This document shows, piece by piece, positions 1 through 8,185 of a stretch of 35,432 bases of DNA. How positions within the stretch are numbered: position 1 is the stretch's first letter; each line of letters begins with the position of its first letter. The position numbers were made by a program, and so were the translations under genes. The notes below the pieces were generated by a model that had not been told where the DNA came from, searched no databases, and was given only the letters and a program-made list of their open reading frames with translations. Source of the stretch: Microcoleus sp. GA_180221_E-2-1-MAG-45_12 (GTDB lineage: Bacteria > Cyanobacteriota > Cyanobacteriia > Cyanobacteriales > JAAUUE01); contig JAIMKT010000038.1 of the NCBI GenBank assembly GCA_020692245.1, positions 1 to 35,432 of the forward strand. Reading direction: 5' to 3'.

Positions 1-1058
1 TCGTCTTCTAAATCTTCCTCCTCATCTTCATCGCTGTCCTCATCCTCCTCATCCTCATCCTCATCCTCATCGCTACTATCTACAACATCCTCATCCTCAT
101 CTTCCTCATCGTCCTCATCTTCATCTTCCTCGTAATAATACTCATACTCATCATCCTCTTCTTCCCCTTCTACATACTCTTCCTCTTCGTAGTAGAAATC
201 CTCCTCATCCTCTTCGTCCCCAATCCCAGAGGTGAAATCTACATCAGTGACGGCTCGGATTGTCCAGCAACTCCGGCAGTGTTCTGGGTTGGTCATGTAG
301 GCATAGGGAATATAGCAATAGCCATAGTCTCCCCAATCTACACCCCAAGAATTACGGACAATGAAAACTTGGCGAGAATCAGAATAACCTACACAAAGCA
401 TGGCATGTCTACCGTGTTCTGTGCGTCCAGCTTCGGTTTCTGGGTTTGGGGTGGGGACTCTGCCCCGGCGACTGGCTCGATCGAAGGACTTAAACAAAGT
501 TAGGGAAAATACAAAGGGATGTCCCTCTGCTAGGCAGTGCCTCATGGCGTGCAAATCTAGGGGAATTTCCTCTGCTTCTTCGATCAAAAACCGAGTAGCT
601 TCTGTGTAGGCTTCATCGTGGGGTTTAGAGTTGACTTGAGTAATTTCGTAGGGCCAAATATCTTCTGGGCAAGTTCCCATCTCCTGTAGAACTTGAATAC
701 TGGTCGCAATGGAACTGCCTTCATCCCCTTCAATGCCATCAATCAGCCGGGCGTTGTAATAAATAAATAAACGGCTGACATCCCCCGAAGTTCCTAAAAT
801 TCGCATTCCTAAGTATTCGTAGGCTCCGGCGATCGCATTTGCCACACAACTATTGGTCTGAGATTGGTCTTCTACCTCCGTTAGATAGGGACGTAAATCT
901 ACCCTTTTGGGCAACTCTGTTTCTGAGTATCTAGCAGCACTATAATCTTTAGATTTGGGAGGCTTTTTTGCCGAGTCAACTACACCTCCTAATTTGATTT
1001 TCTTCCCCGTCGATTTCTGCAATAAAAAGGCACTTTTCGCAAGATTACCTGTTGCCAT
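1..1058 (-). CDS. Papain-like (C1A) cysteine protease with hyperacidic C-terminal tail, 3' end outside window
   Basis: The frame is open from an ATG at 1058 to the left edge, giving 352 residues without a stop; an AGGAG ribosome site sits just upstream. The protein has the papain catalytic set: QSQTNSCVANA gives Gln65 and nucleophile Cys71, GRHAMLCVGY gives His218, and RNSWGVDWGDYGY gives Asn236. There is no signal peptide and no long inhibitory propeptide (only about 50 residues precede the domain), so a cytoplasmic enzyme is likely. From about residue 281 to the edge the sequence is almost entirely Asp and Glu with some Tyr, at least 70 residues, encoded by a GAT/GAG/GAA tract. Its substrate is unknown. 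The family call is firm; the role of the acidic tail is not known, and its full length cannot be seen. Confidence 0.9.
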   Translation of the reverse strand, partial: MATGNLAKSAFLLQKSTGKKIKLGGVVDSAKKPPKSKDYSAARYSETELPKRVDLRPYLTEVEDQSQTNSCVANAIAGAYEYLGMRILGTSGDVSRLFIYYNARLIDGIEGDEGSSIATSIQVLQEMGTCPEDIWPYEITQVNSKPHDEAYTEATRFLIEEAEEIPLDLHAMRHCLAEGHPFVFSLTLFKSFDRASRRGRVPTPNPETEAGRTEHGRHAMLCVGYSDSRQVFIVRNSWGVDWGDYGYCYIPYAYMTNPEHCRSCWTIRAVTDVDFTSGIGDEEDEEDFYYEEEEYVEGEEEDDEYEYYYEEDEDEDDEEDEDEDVVDSSDEDEDEDEEDEDSDEDEEEDLED

Positions 1059-1363
1059 AAAACTCCTAAAATAGATTAGTTGGAAACTACTTTCAATCGA
1101 GTATTCTAGCCTCAGGATATCTTATTGGGCAGAAGTATTAAAAGATAGCTTTAGGTAGAATAAAAAGGAAAAAATATAGTGATCTATTGGTTATGCTGTA
1201 AAAAGTGTGGGTAAATCGGTACCAATAAACTTATTTGATTCACTACCAGATATTTTTAGGTTTGACGAGTTTTTAATTTGTTGCAGCCGAGAGAGATTAT
1301 TGCGCCGTATCGTAGCGTAAAGGCTTAAAGTGGATTATGTAGCAAAAAAAGATTGATGAAACG
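1059..1363. other. Divergent intergenic region between the protease and smpB
   Basis: This AT-rich stretch of about 305 bases separates two divergently read genes and must hold both promoters. I see no convincing paired -35/-10 boxes, RNA gene or hairpin. TTGACG at 1262-1267 lacks a good -10 at the expected distance. Confidence 0.5.
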
Positions 1364-1831
1364 ATGAAAGAGCAAAGTGAAGGTTTTAAGATAATTGCCG
1401 ACAACCGCAAAGCCCGTTTTTTGTACGAAATTTTGGAAACCTACGAAGCAGGGCTAGAGTTGAAAGGCTCAGAGGTGAAGTCAATCCGGCAGGGCAAGGC
1501 AAACTTGCAAGATGGCTATGCCCTAGTTCGCAATGGTGAAGCCTTATTGCTGAATGTCCACATTTCCCCCTACGAAAAAACCGCCGCCTATTTTAACCAC
1601 GATCCCCGCCGGACTCGGAAATTGTTGCTGCACAAACAGGAAATCCGTAAACTCATTGGCAAAGTAGAACAGCAGGGCTTAACTTTAATTCCCCTGAAAA
1701 TGTATATGAAACGGGGCTTGGTGAAGATGACGATCGCCCTCGCCAAAGGCAAAAAAATCCATGACAAGCGAGCCAGCATCAAAGAACGGGAAGACAAACG
1801 AGAAATAGCAAGAGCTACTAAGCGTTACTAA
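1364..1831 (+). CDS. smpB: SsrA-binding protein SmpB
   Basis: SmpB binds tmRNA and brings it to ribosomes stalled on broken mRNAs, so that the nascent peptide is tagged for degradation. The 155-residue length is normal. Recognisable family segments are [20 protein letters not shown] near the N-terminus, [20 protein letters not shown], and the basic C-terminal tail ([20 protein letters not shown]) that mimics the tRNA anticodon arm. The ATG at 1364 is the first in-frame start; an ATG nine bases earlier hits a stop at once in another frame. The gene is convergent with the DUF3593 gene, with only three bases between the stops. The tmRNA gene is not in the window. Confidence 0.97.
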   Translation: MKEQSEGFKIIADNRKARFLYEILETYEAGLELKGSEVKSIRQGKANLQDGYALVRNGEALLLNVHISPYEKTAAYFNHDPRRTRKLLLHKQEIRKLIGKVEQQGLTLIPLKMYMKRGLVKMTIALAKGKKIHDKRASIKEREDKREIARATKRY

Positions 1832-1834
1832 CTA

Positions 1835-2176
1835 CTAACCATCCTCCCCTGATAACGGTTCACTGTTCCTTGGTAACTGCTCACTGCTAACTGCTAACTG
1901 TTCACTGTTTAACGCTTGCCGAAATCCCAACACCACCATGATATTCGTAATCGTCAAAAAGGACTCTGCCGCCCCGTGGAGCCAGTCGATATTGGCGAGG
2001 GAATCCTTGTAGGCAACCTGAGCAAAAATTCCTGATGGGATGGTAATAGCCACAAAAACTAGGGTTCCATAGAATCCTTTTAGAGCTAGAGGCGGCACTT
2101 TTTGAGATTTGGTTAAGAACCACAACGCCCCCAGATAGGGAAATAGAGACAAGCCAAATAGGGTTTCTTTAGACAT
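1835..2176 (-). CDS. DUF3593 family membrane protein
   Basis: This 113-residue protein matches the cyanobacterial/plastid family DUF3593 as I recall it: TLFGLSLFPYLGALWFLTKS, then GFYGTLVFVAITIPSGIFA, then DWLHGAAESFLTITNIMVVL. These hydrophobic blocks suggest two to three membrane segments. The function is unknown. The last 25 or so residues (NSEQLAVSSEQLPRNSEP and onward) are not family sequence: they translate a short-repeat tract at 1853-1910 that also supplies the stop. The gene is convergent with smpB. Confidence 0.85.
   Translation of the reverse strand: MSKETLFGLSLFPYLGALWFLTKSQKVPPLALKGFYGTLVFVAITIPSGIFAQVAYKDSLANIDWLHGAAESFLTITNIMVVLGFRQALNSEQLAVSSEQLPRNSEPLSGEDG
1853..1910. repeat. 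Degenerate short tandem repeat inside the 3' end of the DUF3593 gene
   Basis: On the minus strand this reads as alternating CAGTTAGCAGT, CAGTGAGCAGT and CAGTGAACAGT units. Similar CAGTTA/CAGTGA tracts are common between genes in cyanobacteria. Here the tract is read as protein (NSEQLAVSSEQL) and forms the C-terminus of the DUF3593 protein. Confidence 0.75.
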
Positions 2177-2248
2177 AGATATTTATAAAGATATTTAAGA
2201 AATATTTACGATTAGGATTTATGCAAATTCTGCCGTTAATCACCATTG

Positions 2249-2272
2249 GTAGGGGCGCAAGGCCTTGCGCCC
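2249..2272 (+). repeat. REP-like hairpin, GGGCG class, with 5' GTAG
   Basis: GTAG at 2249-2252 is followed directly by a perfect 20-base palindrome, GGGCGCAAGGCCTTGCGCCC, at 2253-2272. It lies between the divergently facing ends of the DUF3593 start and the PP2C stop. The GTAG-plus-hairpin layout is that of REP elements recognised by RAYT proteins; a RAYT is encoded at 15705-16298. Confidence 0.7.
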
Positions 2273-2295
2273 TTACTAGATATATAGTACCTAGA

Positions 2296-4116
2296 TTATT
2301 GGGGTCGATCGAGACTTGAGCGAGTCGGGAAAATCCGTTGCCATTGTTGTTGAAAACTGGTGGGATTAATTACACTCCATAAGCCAAGACCAACTAGGAA
2401 AGTCAGGGCAACTACTCCCGCCCCGATCGCCACCCGCTTACCAAGGTTCGATTGAGCGGTTTCTGGGGTTGCCAAGGAAGGTTCACTATCTTCGTACAAT
2501 AATTGCGCTGAAGCCGGGAAGAGAAAAGAATCCTGTTCTTGGGGTAGTCCAAGGTTGACCAGAGATTTTTGATCGGCATTGAGCAACACGGGATACTCTG
2601 GGGTGACACTGCAATAGGTGAGGACGACCGAGGCATTATCATGACCATTACGCTGACTAGCGATCGAGAGCAACTGCTCCACTGCCTTCTCTAGGGTAAT
2701 TTTGCCCCCAGTCACCTCCACCATTAAACCCTGCCACGATTCTTCCACCCTGCCATGATCACTCAAACCATCACTACACAAAAGCAATAAGCCATCTTCT
2801 TCAATAATTAGGCGCTGTACCTTGGGACTGAGATTGTCGGCCGATCGAGTTCCGATGGCTTGGGTCAAAGCTAGGGCATCCACTCTTTGCAATGCCTGCC
2901 GATATAAACTCCTACCCAGCCGGACTTCCCGATTTGCCACATCATCATCCACTGTTAATAAATGGCAATACTCCTCCGTCAACCAGTAAGCCCGACTATC
3001 CCCCACACTGACTAAATAAAGCTCATGACTATTGCGTTTACCTTGGGTTGTGGCAATTTGTTGGGGCAATTGTAGAGCCATAATCAAGGTTGTCCCCATC
3101 CGCCGCCGAGATTCCCGTTGTTGCTCATCGTTGCGCCCGGCAATCATGTTATTCACCACCCGCAGAATTTCCTGCAACTGCTCCGCCACTAGCTCTGGGG
3201 TCATCAACTGAGGGTCTTCGCTCACTTCCTTTAACAACGCCCGAATTTGTAACTTCACCGTTTCCACCGCCAACTGACTGGCCACTTCGCCCCCTTCATG
3301 CCCGCCCACACCGTCACACACAATACTCAAGAACGGAATTAGGGGATCATAGGTTTGATTGTTACTAGGCAGATCGCCAAGGAGAGGATAGCAAGTGTCT
3401 TCGTTTTGTAAATGCTGGGGGCCGGCATCCGTTGCGCCTACGACTCTTAATCTCAGGGGTTGGAGGGCGGCTTGCTGTAATAAAAGTTGGTTGAGAGCCT
3501 CGATCGTTGTTTCTAGGTTTACCTCTGGCATTTGCTGAATGAGTTGGGATAAGGGTTCCCGGACTGGAGAAGATGTGCCGGGGAGGAGTGCTTGCCAAGT
3601 TGTTGCCAAATCTTCTAGGGTGGCTGTTTGGGCTGAGTGTAATTGGGTTAGACGAACTCGCCAGCCCTCGACTCGAATATTTTCTGGGTCTAGCCAACTC
3701 GCCGTTACTCCCACCTCTGCCATGGGTGTCCACAGGTCTAAGATTTGCCAAAGCCAGTACAATTGCCGCACTGGGGTTGCCTTTTCCCACGTAGAAAGCA
3801 GACTGGGGTAGAGTTGCCCGGTTCGATCGATTGGCACATTTTCTAGCAACAGAATTTCTGGGGTATGCTCAAGGCTACAGACTCCATAGAGTTGGGGGAG
3901 GTGGAGTTGGTAGGGATGCAGCAGTAGGTAGGGTTTGACGGGTTCTAGTTTGTCGGGAACCTCTGGGGCAAGGTCTGGGAGAGTATCTAGCCAAAGGTGG
4001 GTCGATCGAGACTTCACAATCTGATAGCGACCCTTGATTAATTCTGTTGTTGGCAATTCCTCTAAATCCTTACCCACAGCCCAGAGATACCGATTATTTG
4101 TCATGGTAGAATCCAT
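2296..4116 (-). CDS. PP2C-type Ser/Thr phosphatase with N-terminal pseudokinase-like region and C-terminal membrane anchor
   Basis: This 606-residue protein contains a metal-dependent PP2C phosphatase from about residue 224 to 515. Motifs in order are GATDAGPQHLQNEDT (Asp230, Glu239-Asp240), CDGVGGHEGGEVAS (Asp268), VSVGDSRAYWL, LCSDGLSDHG and GHDNASVVLTY, so all metal-binding acidic positions appear present. Residues 29-36 (GRYQIVKS) and 138-150 (TASWLDPENIRVE) resemble the start and catalytic loop of bacterial Ser/Thr kinases, but the glycine loop, HRD and DFG are missing, which points to a degenerate kinase fold; this part is inference. Residues 562-583 form one membrane helix. The start may be Met1 (4116) or Met5 (4104). 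It is divergent from the NfeD gene. Its targets are unknown. Confidence 0.9.
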   Translation of the reverse strand: MDSTMTNNRYLWAVGKDLEELPTTELIKGRYQIVKSRSTHLWLDTLPDLAPEVPDKLEPVKPYLLLHPYQLHLPQLYGVCSLEHTPEILLLENVPIDRTGQLYPSLLSTWEKATPVRQLYWLWQILDLWTPMAEVGVTASWLDPENIRVEGWRVRLTQLHSAQTATLEDLATTWQALLPGTSSPVREPLSQLIQQMPEVNLETTIEALNQLLLQQAALQPLRLRVVGATDAGPQHLQNEDTCYPLLGDLPSNNQTYDPLIPFLSIVCDGVGGHEGGEVASQLAVETVKLQIRALLKEVSEDPQLMTPELVAEQLQEILRVVNNMIAGRNDEQQRESRRRMGTTLIMALQLPQQIATTQGKRNSHELYLVSVGDSRAYWLTEEYCHLLTVDDDVANREVRLGRSLYRQALQRVDALALTQAIGTRSADNLSPKVQRLIIEEDGLLLLCSDGLSDHGRVEESWQGLMVEVTGGKITLEKAVEQLLSIASQRNGHDNASVVLTYCSVTPEYPVLLNADQKSLVNLGLPQEQDSFLFPASAQLLYEDSEPSLATPETAQSNLGKRVAIGAGVVALTFLVGLGLWSVINPTSFQQQWQRIFPTRSSLDRPQ

Positions 4117-4303
4117 CGTAATCTTAAATTTTCCTAAAGAAACCAGTTCTTAACCTATTGATCGCAGCCTACAGCGAGTCTAATAGCTATGATAATCTTA
4201 AGTTGGCTTAGCACCAGTGAACAAACAGATTATCTTCTTGGCGACAAGCCCAATCAACTAATAAAATCCAAATTAATTTTTCTATCTGCTCTAGAAGTTC
4301 CCC

Positions 4304-4729
4304 ATGAATCCAACATTACTATGGTTAGTAGCTGGCGTAGTCCTTTGTTTAATGGAGCTATTTTTTCCCACAGCTTTCGTTGAATTTATGATGGGCTTGG
4401 CAGCTTTGCTAGTCGCCGTAATTTCCCTCGTGATTCCTTCCATGGGGATGCAGATTGCTCTATGGATTCTACTAGCCACGGGGTTAACTATCTTCTCTCG
4501 CCGCTTTGCTCCTTCCAAACGCCTATCTCAGCGCATGGATGCTGTAGAAGGAGAAACAATTACAGAAATAGCTCCCGGCAAAATGGGCAGAGTTCTTTAT
4601 GAAGGCAATTCTTGGCGAGCAAAATGTGCTGATCACAACCTAGTGATTCCCCCCCACCGCAGAGTCTACGTGGTCAAAATGGAAGGCACGACCCTAGTAG
4701 TGTTACCAGAAAATCTCCTTGAAGATTAA
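4304..4729 (+). CDS. NfeD-like membrane protein
   Basis: A 141-residue NfeD family protein of the short, protease-less type. The first 65 residues hold two or three hydrophobic helices (LLWLVAGVVLCLMELFFPTA; a second block around residues 28-60). The rest (from about 78, DAVEGETITEIAPGKMGRVL, to VVLPENLLED) is the small OB-fold domain, with the typical GxxGxVxxxGxxW-like pattern. Short NfeD proteins usually pair with SPFH/stomatin proteins, and the next gene on the strand is one (263 bases on). The role is probably in organising membrane microdomains; the exact function is unknown. The start codon lacks a strong ribosome site. Confidence 0.85.
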   Translation: MNPTLLWLVAGVVLCLMELFFPTAFVEFMMGLAALLVAVISLVIPSMGMQIALWILLATGLTIFSRRFAPSKRLSQRMDAVEGETITEIAPGKMGRVLYEGNSWRAKCADHNLVIPPHRRVYVVKMEGTTLVVLPENLLED

Positions 4730-4886
4730 TTTTGCAGATTAAATCCAGCATCAACCAAACCAGCTATTAACTCAACCCCATTAGCTTAAACCCATTAGCT
4801 CAACTTTATTAACTCAACCCTAATCAAAAATATCTTTGACGTTGCTAAATGGAAACATGATTTGCCGATCTCAAGACCTACCAAGA

Positions 4887-4910
4887 GGGCATAAAGCCTT
4901 ACGCCCCTAT
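4887..4910 (-). repeat. REP-like hairpin, GGGCG class, reverse orientation
   Basis: The 20-base imperfect palindrome at 4887-4906 is the same class as the one at 2253-2272. Read on the minus strand it is ATAG followed by GGGCGTAAGGCTTTATGCCC, so the GTAG lead is changed to ATAG. It sits between the NfeD and SPFH genes. Confidence 0.6.
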
Positions 4911-4950
4911 AAATTTTCATAAATGTGATCAGCAACGCTAATATCTTCTT

Positions 4951-4969
4951 TACCTCCTTTACCTCCTAT
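4951..4969. repeat. TACCTCC short repeat upstream of the SPFH gene
   Basis: Two near-identical units, TACCTCCTT and TACCTCCTAT, lie 24 bases before the SPFH start. The same core occurs in six 10-base units at 34758-34817, just ahead of the permease gene. Confidence 0.5.
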
Positions 4970-4992
4970 TACTTAACCTTCGGTGAAAAAAA

Positions 4993-5922
4993 ATGGAACA
5001 AATTTTTCTGTTAATCGCTTTAGTGTTCGGTGGTTCGGCGATCGCTGGCTCGGCACGAATTGTCCAAACTGGAGATCAGGCTCTTGTGGAAAATCTGGGT
5101 ATTTATAAGCGCAAACTAGACCCCGGTTTAAATTTTCTAGTTCCTTTTATCGATAAAGTCGTCTATCAAGAAACCATCCGGGAACGGGTGCTAGATATTC
5201 CCCCCCAGCCCTGTATTACCCGTGATAATGTGTCGATTACCGTGGATGCGATCGTCTATTGGCGGATTATGGATCTGGAAAAATCCTACTACAAAGTCCA
5301 AAATCTCCAAGCAGCCATGACTAACTTAGTTTTAACCCAAATCCGCTCTGAGATCGGCAAGTTAGAACTAGATCAAACTTTCACCGCAAGGTCGCAATTA
5401 AGTACAATTCTCCTTGAGGAACTGGACGAATCTACAGACCCGTGGGGTGTGAAGGTGACACGGGTAGAACTGCGGGATATTGTTCCGGCTCAGGCTGTCC
5501 AAGAAGCGATGGAATTGCAAATGTCGGCAGAACGGAAGAAGCGAGCAGCAATTCTCACTTCGGAAGGGGAACGGGAAGCGGCGGTCAACTCGGCAAAAGG
5601 TCGGGCAGAGGCGCAAATTCTCCAAGCGGAAGCTGCACAAAAATCTACAGTTCTCAAGGCTCAGGGCGATCGCCAACAGCAGGTTCTTCGATCGCAAGCC
5701 ACGGCGGAATCTCTACAAATCATTGCTAAGGTACTGCAAACAGACCCCCAAGCCAAGGAAGCTCTCCAGTTTGTCTTAGCTCAAAATTACCTAGATATGG
5801 GGACAACCATTGGGGCTAGCACTAGTAGCAAGGTGATGTTTATGGATCCTAATAGTATTCCTGCCAGTATTGAAGGGATGAAGTCGATCGTCTCCGATGG
5901 ACAGACTGGGCAATCTCGCTAG
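4993..5922 (+). CDS. SPFH/band 7 (stomatin-like) protein
   Basis: This 309-residue protein belongs to the stomatin/prohibitin-like SPFH superfamily. Residues 1-20 form a hydrophobic membrane anchor. The SPFH domain follows: [63 protein letters not shown] charged Ala/Glu/Gln-rich coiled coil occupies about residues 170-240 ([20 protein letters not shown] onward), then a C-terminal oligomerisation segment. Such proteins form large membrane rings or scaffolds that influence proteases and lipid domains. NfeD lies just upstream on the same strand, the usual partner, although the 263-base gap with a REP-like hairpin makes strict co-transcription uncertain. Confidence 0.92.
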   Translation: MEQIFLLIALVFGGSAIAGSARIVQTGDQALVENLGIYKRKLDPGLNFLVPFIDKVVYQETIRERVLDIPPQPCITRDNVSITVDAIVYWRIMDLEKSYYKVQNLQAAMTNLVLTQIRSEIGKLELDQTFTARSQLSTILLEELDESTDPWGVKVTRVELRDIVPAQAVQEAMELQMSAERKKRAAILTSEGEREAAVNSAKGRAEAQILQAEAAQKSTVLKAQGDRQQQVLRSQATAESLQIIAKVLQTDPQAKEALQFVLAQNYLDMGTTIGASTSSKVMFMDPNSIPASIEGMKSIVSDGQTGQSR

Positions 5923-5944
5923 GATATCTCGCCAAAACATACAG

Positions 5945-5993
5945 AGCGGCTCAAGCGTTTACTACGGAGGAAAGCGGCTAAAGCCGTTACTAC
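5945..5993 (-). repeat. Two tandem REP elements (GTAGTAA-CGGCTTTAGCCG class)
   Basis: The copy at 5973-5993 reads on the minus strand GTAGTAACGGCTTTAGCCGCT, with a perfect 12-base palindrome. The copy at 5945-5965 is the same element with a one-base loss and changes in the stem. Both point the same way, 23 bases after the SPFH stop. Confidence 0.75.
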
Positions 5994-6094
5994 AAAAGAA
6001 AAGTTGTTATACTCTAGGGGGTGCAGAGTTTTGCCCTCTAGATTTTTATTCTTGACAACTATTTTTTGCATTTTTGCAGCCAATTTTTTTAATC

Positions 6095-6403
6095 ATGACC
6101 GGAGCAGAGCTACAGGAACTATTGGTAAGCAAGTGGGGAAAATCCTACGATGTACAACTGCGGCGATCGCAGGGCAAGGTTTTTGTGCAGGTAATGTGGA
6201 AATATTTAGAGCAGGTATCTTTTCCCATGAATGAGACCGAATATCTAGCTCATTTAGATACTGTTGCTAACTATCTCAACGGCATGGGAGGGGCTGCCCA
6301 GTTTCAAGAGTATATCCAGAAAACTAGCGATCGCCCCCGCTTAGGAAAAGCCGTGAGTATTGCCCTAGACTTAGGAGCCAGAGGTTCCGAGTGGATTGTC
6401 TAG
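6095..6403 (+). CDS. DUF3067 family protein
   Basis: I place the start at the ATG at 6095 (MTGAELQELLVSKWGKSYDV), giving 102 residues; a TTG seven codons earlier is possible but adds a non-family lead. The sequence matches the cyanobacterial and plant-plastid DUF3067 family: KWGKSYDVQLRR, VMWKYLEQVSFPMNETEYLA, HLDTVANYLNGMG, and the C-terminal RPRLGKAVSIALDLGARGSE. It is a small soluble protein of unknown function. It converges with dps. Confidence 0.82.
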   Translation: MTGAELQELLVSKWGKSYDVQLRRSQGKVFVQVMWKYLEQVSFPMNETEYLAHLDTVANYLNGMGGAAQFQEYIQKTSDRPRLGKAVSIALDLGARGSEWIV

Positions 6404-6423
6404 GAGAGATTGTTGTAAATTAA

Positions 6424-6894
6424 TTAAGATTCCAAGAGACTCCGCAACATCCAAGCATTTTTCTCGTGGAGTTGCATTCTTTGGGTGAGCAGATCCGCCG
6501 TTGGTTCATCTGCTGCCTTGTCTACCACGGGGAAGATCGATCGAGCCGTGCGGGTGACTGCTTCTTGTCCTTCTACGAGGAGCTTAATCATTTCTTCTGC
6601 CTTGGGGACACCAGAGGTTTCTTCGATCGAACTCAAGCGGCTGTAGTCACTATAGGTTCCGGGAGCCGGAAAGCCCAAAGCTCTAATCCGTTCTGCAATC
6701 AGATCCACTGCCAGAGCCATTTCTGTATACTGGGTTTCAAAGAGCAGGTGCAAAGTTTGGAACATGGGCCCAGTGACGTTCCAGTGAAAATTATGGGTTT
6801 TTAGATACAAAGTATAGGTATCTGCCAAAAGTTTGGATAGACCATCGGCAATTTCCTTGCGGTCTGTTTCACTAATTCCAATATTGACGCTCAT
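6424..6894 (-). CDS. dps: Dps ferritin-like DNA-protecting protein
   Basis: This 156-residue protein forms the Dps fold, a 12-subunit shell that oxidises and stores iron and limits peroxide damage. The inter-subunit ferroxidase ligands can be placed: His37 ([10 protein letters not shown]), His49 (QTLHLLFE), Asp64 and Glu68 (AVDLIAERI), with the classic 12, 15 and 4 residue spacings. There is no long Lys-rich N-terminal tail, so DNA binding, if any, is not by the E. coli mode. No PerR or Fur box could be recognised in the short upstream region. Confidence 0.95.
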   Translation of the reverse strand: MSVNIGISETDRKEIADGLSKLLADTYTLYLKTHNFHWNVTGPMFQTLHLLFETQYTEMALAVDLIAERIRALGFPAPGTYSDYSRLSSIEETSGVPKAEEMIKLLVEGQEAVTRTARSIFPVVDKAADEPTADLLTQRMQLHEKNAWMLRSLLES

Positions 6895-7049
6895 GATTGA
6901 CTCCAGAATTTTAAACTAATTGACTTTCTTTCTTCTCATCTTAGCATCCTCCATAGACAGCCCCGGATTGTTCGATTACGGTATTTACACCAAGTTTGGG
7001 GATGGCAGCATACTTGATTTTGCACTCTAAAAAAGCTGACTTTACTCCT

Positions 7050-7069
7050 GTAGTAACGGCTTTAGCCGC
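7050..7069 (+). repeat. REP element (GTAGTAA-CGGCTTTAGCCG class)
   Basis: GTAGTAACGGCTTTAGCCGC, with the same perfect 12-base palindrome as at 5975-5986 but on the opposite strand. It lies between the dps start and the FkbM stop, nine bases from the latter. Confidence 0.75.
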
Positions 7070-7077
7070 CCTAAATA

Positions 7078-8058
7078 TTAACCACCAATGATCATAAATT
7101 CCCCTAGAAAGCCTTTGATGGATTGCAATGCGGGGAGATTTTCGATATCTTGCTCTGCCAGCTCAGGGATTTGTTGCAGACTGTGGACGATCGACCAAGC
7201 GCAGTTATATCTGGGGTCCGAGCCGTAATTCGCAGTTAGATATACAAGTAATTCTAATACATAGTCAGAGAAGCCCAAAATATCGGCAATACAAGCTAGT
7301 TTCAAGAAATTTTCTGGAGTTTGCCACGGTTGATTCACCTCTGCTAATAGATCCCGCAGATAAAAAGCCTCGCCCCAGAGAGTTTGGGGGGTGCCATAGC
7401 CAGCTGGGATGGGTGAATTTGTCCTGCTCACGGGAACGGTGCCAAGATGAAACAGGGTAAAACCTTGGGCATTCAGAAATTGATCCACATCCCCAAATAG
7501 GGGTTGACCTTTGTATAGGGGCGCAAACTCTACTTCTGTTTGAATTGCCAAAATGCTCTGACTAAAAATCTCCGGGGCAGCCTTAAATACATCCAGTTCG
7601 GCTCCTTGGATATCAATTTGTAAAAAATCAATGTGGTTAACTTGATAGTCTTGGCAGAATCGATCGAGGGTCGTGGTTTCAACTTCGAGAATGCGATCGA
7701 GATTTACTAGAGGTGGCAATCCGGCAAATCTTGCTAAGTAGGCTTCATTGGGTGGATAAAGAGAGCTACACATGGGGTGCTTGGTGACATACAAGGACTG
7801 CTGACCCACCACACCCCCCAACGCCAAGGGAAAATGCTGCTCCTGCCAAATTCTCGCCTGATTACTCTGGTTCGCCTGCTCACAAGCTACCGGATCCGCC
7901 TCAAACCCATAGATCGTCAAATTCTCCCCAAATATGCCCCATTCCCCCATCCCATAATCATCGTAGGTTCCCAATTTTCGAGAACCAATATTCACCACCG
8001 TCATCCCCATCTGCTCTAGATGACCGTAGTGTTTCAAGCTATTTAGAAATAAAGACAT
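7078..8058 (-). CDS. FkbM family S-adenosylmethionine-dependent methyltransferase
   Basis: The 326-residue protein shows the FkbM hallmark HIDFLQIDIQGAELDVFKAA near residues 140-165, preceded by an N-terminal Rossmann start (VVNIGSRKLG, then IYGFEADP, with the acidic ribose-binding position). FkbM enzymes are usually O-methyltransferases acting on sugars or natural products. The C-terminal 130 residues (YLRDLLAEVNQPWQTPENFL onward) are helical and not assigned. No sugar-biosynthesis neighbours are present, so the substrate cannot be inferred. It ends next to a REP element. Confidence 0.85.
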   Translation of the reverse strand: MSLFLNSLKHYGHLEQMGMTVVNIGSRKLGTYDDYGMGEWGIFGENLTIYGFEADPVACEQANQSNQARIWQEQHFPLALGGVVGQQSLYVTKHPMCSSLYPPNEAYLARFAGLPPLVNLDRILEVETTTLDRFCQDYQVNHIDFLQIDIQGAELDVFKAAPEIFSQSILAIQTEVEFAPLYKGQPLFGDVDQFLNAQGFTLFHLGTVPVSRTNSPIPAGYGTPQTLWGEAFYLRDLLAEVNQPWQTPENFLKLACIADILGFSDYVLELLVYLTANYGSDPRYNCAWSIVHSLQQIPELAEQDIENLPALQSIKGFLGEFMIIGG

Positions 8059-8185
8059 AAATTAATTGCACCGGATGCCGATCGATATTTAGATCAGCCG
8101 AAATTAGATAAGATCACATTAAGTTAAACAGTTAAACCGGAAGTTAAGCCTAAACAGTTAAACCATAATTAAACAAACTCTCAAA

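Noticed and set aside
4189-4383. Small plus-strand reading frame ahead of NfeD
   Set aside because: It overlaps the NfeD gene in another frame, has no family resemblance, and lies partly in AT-rich spacer.
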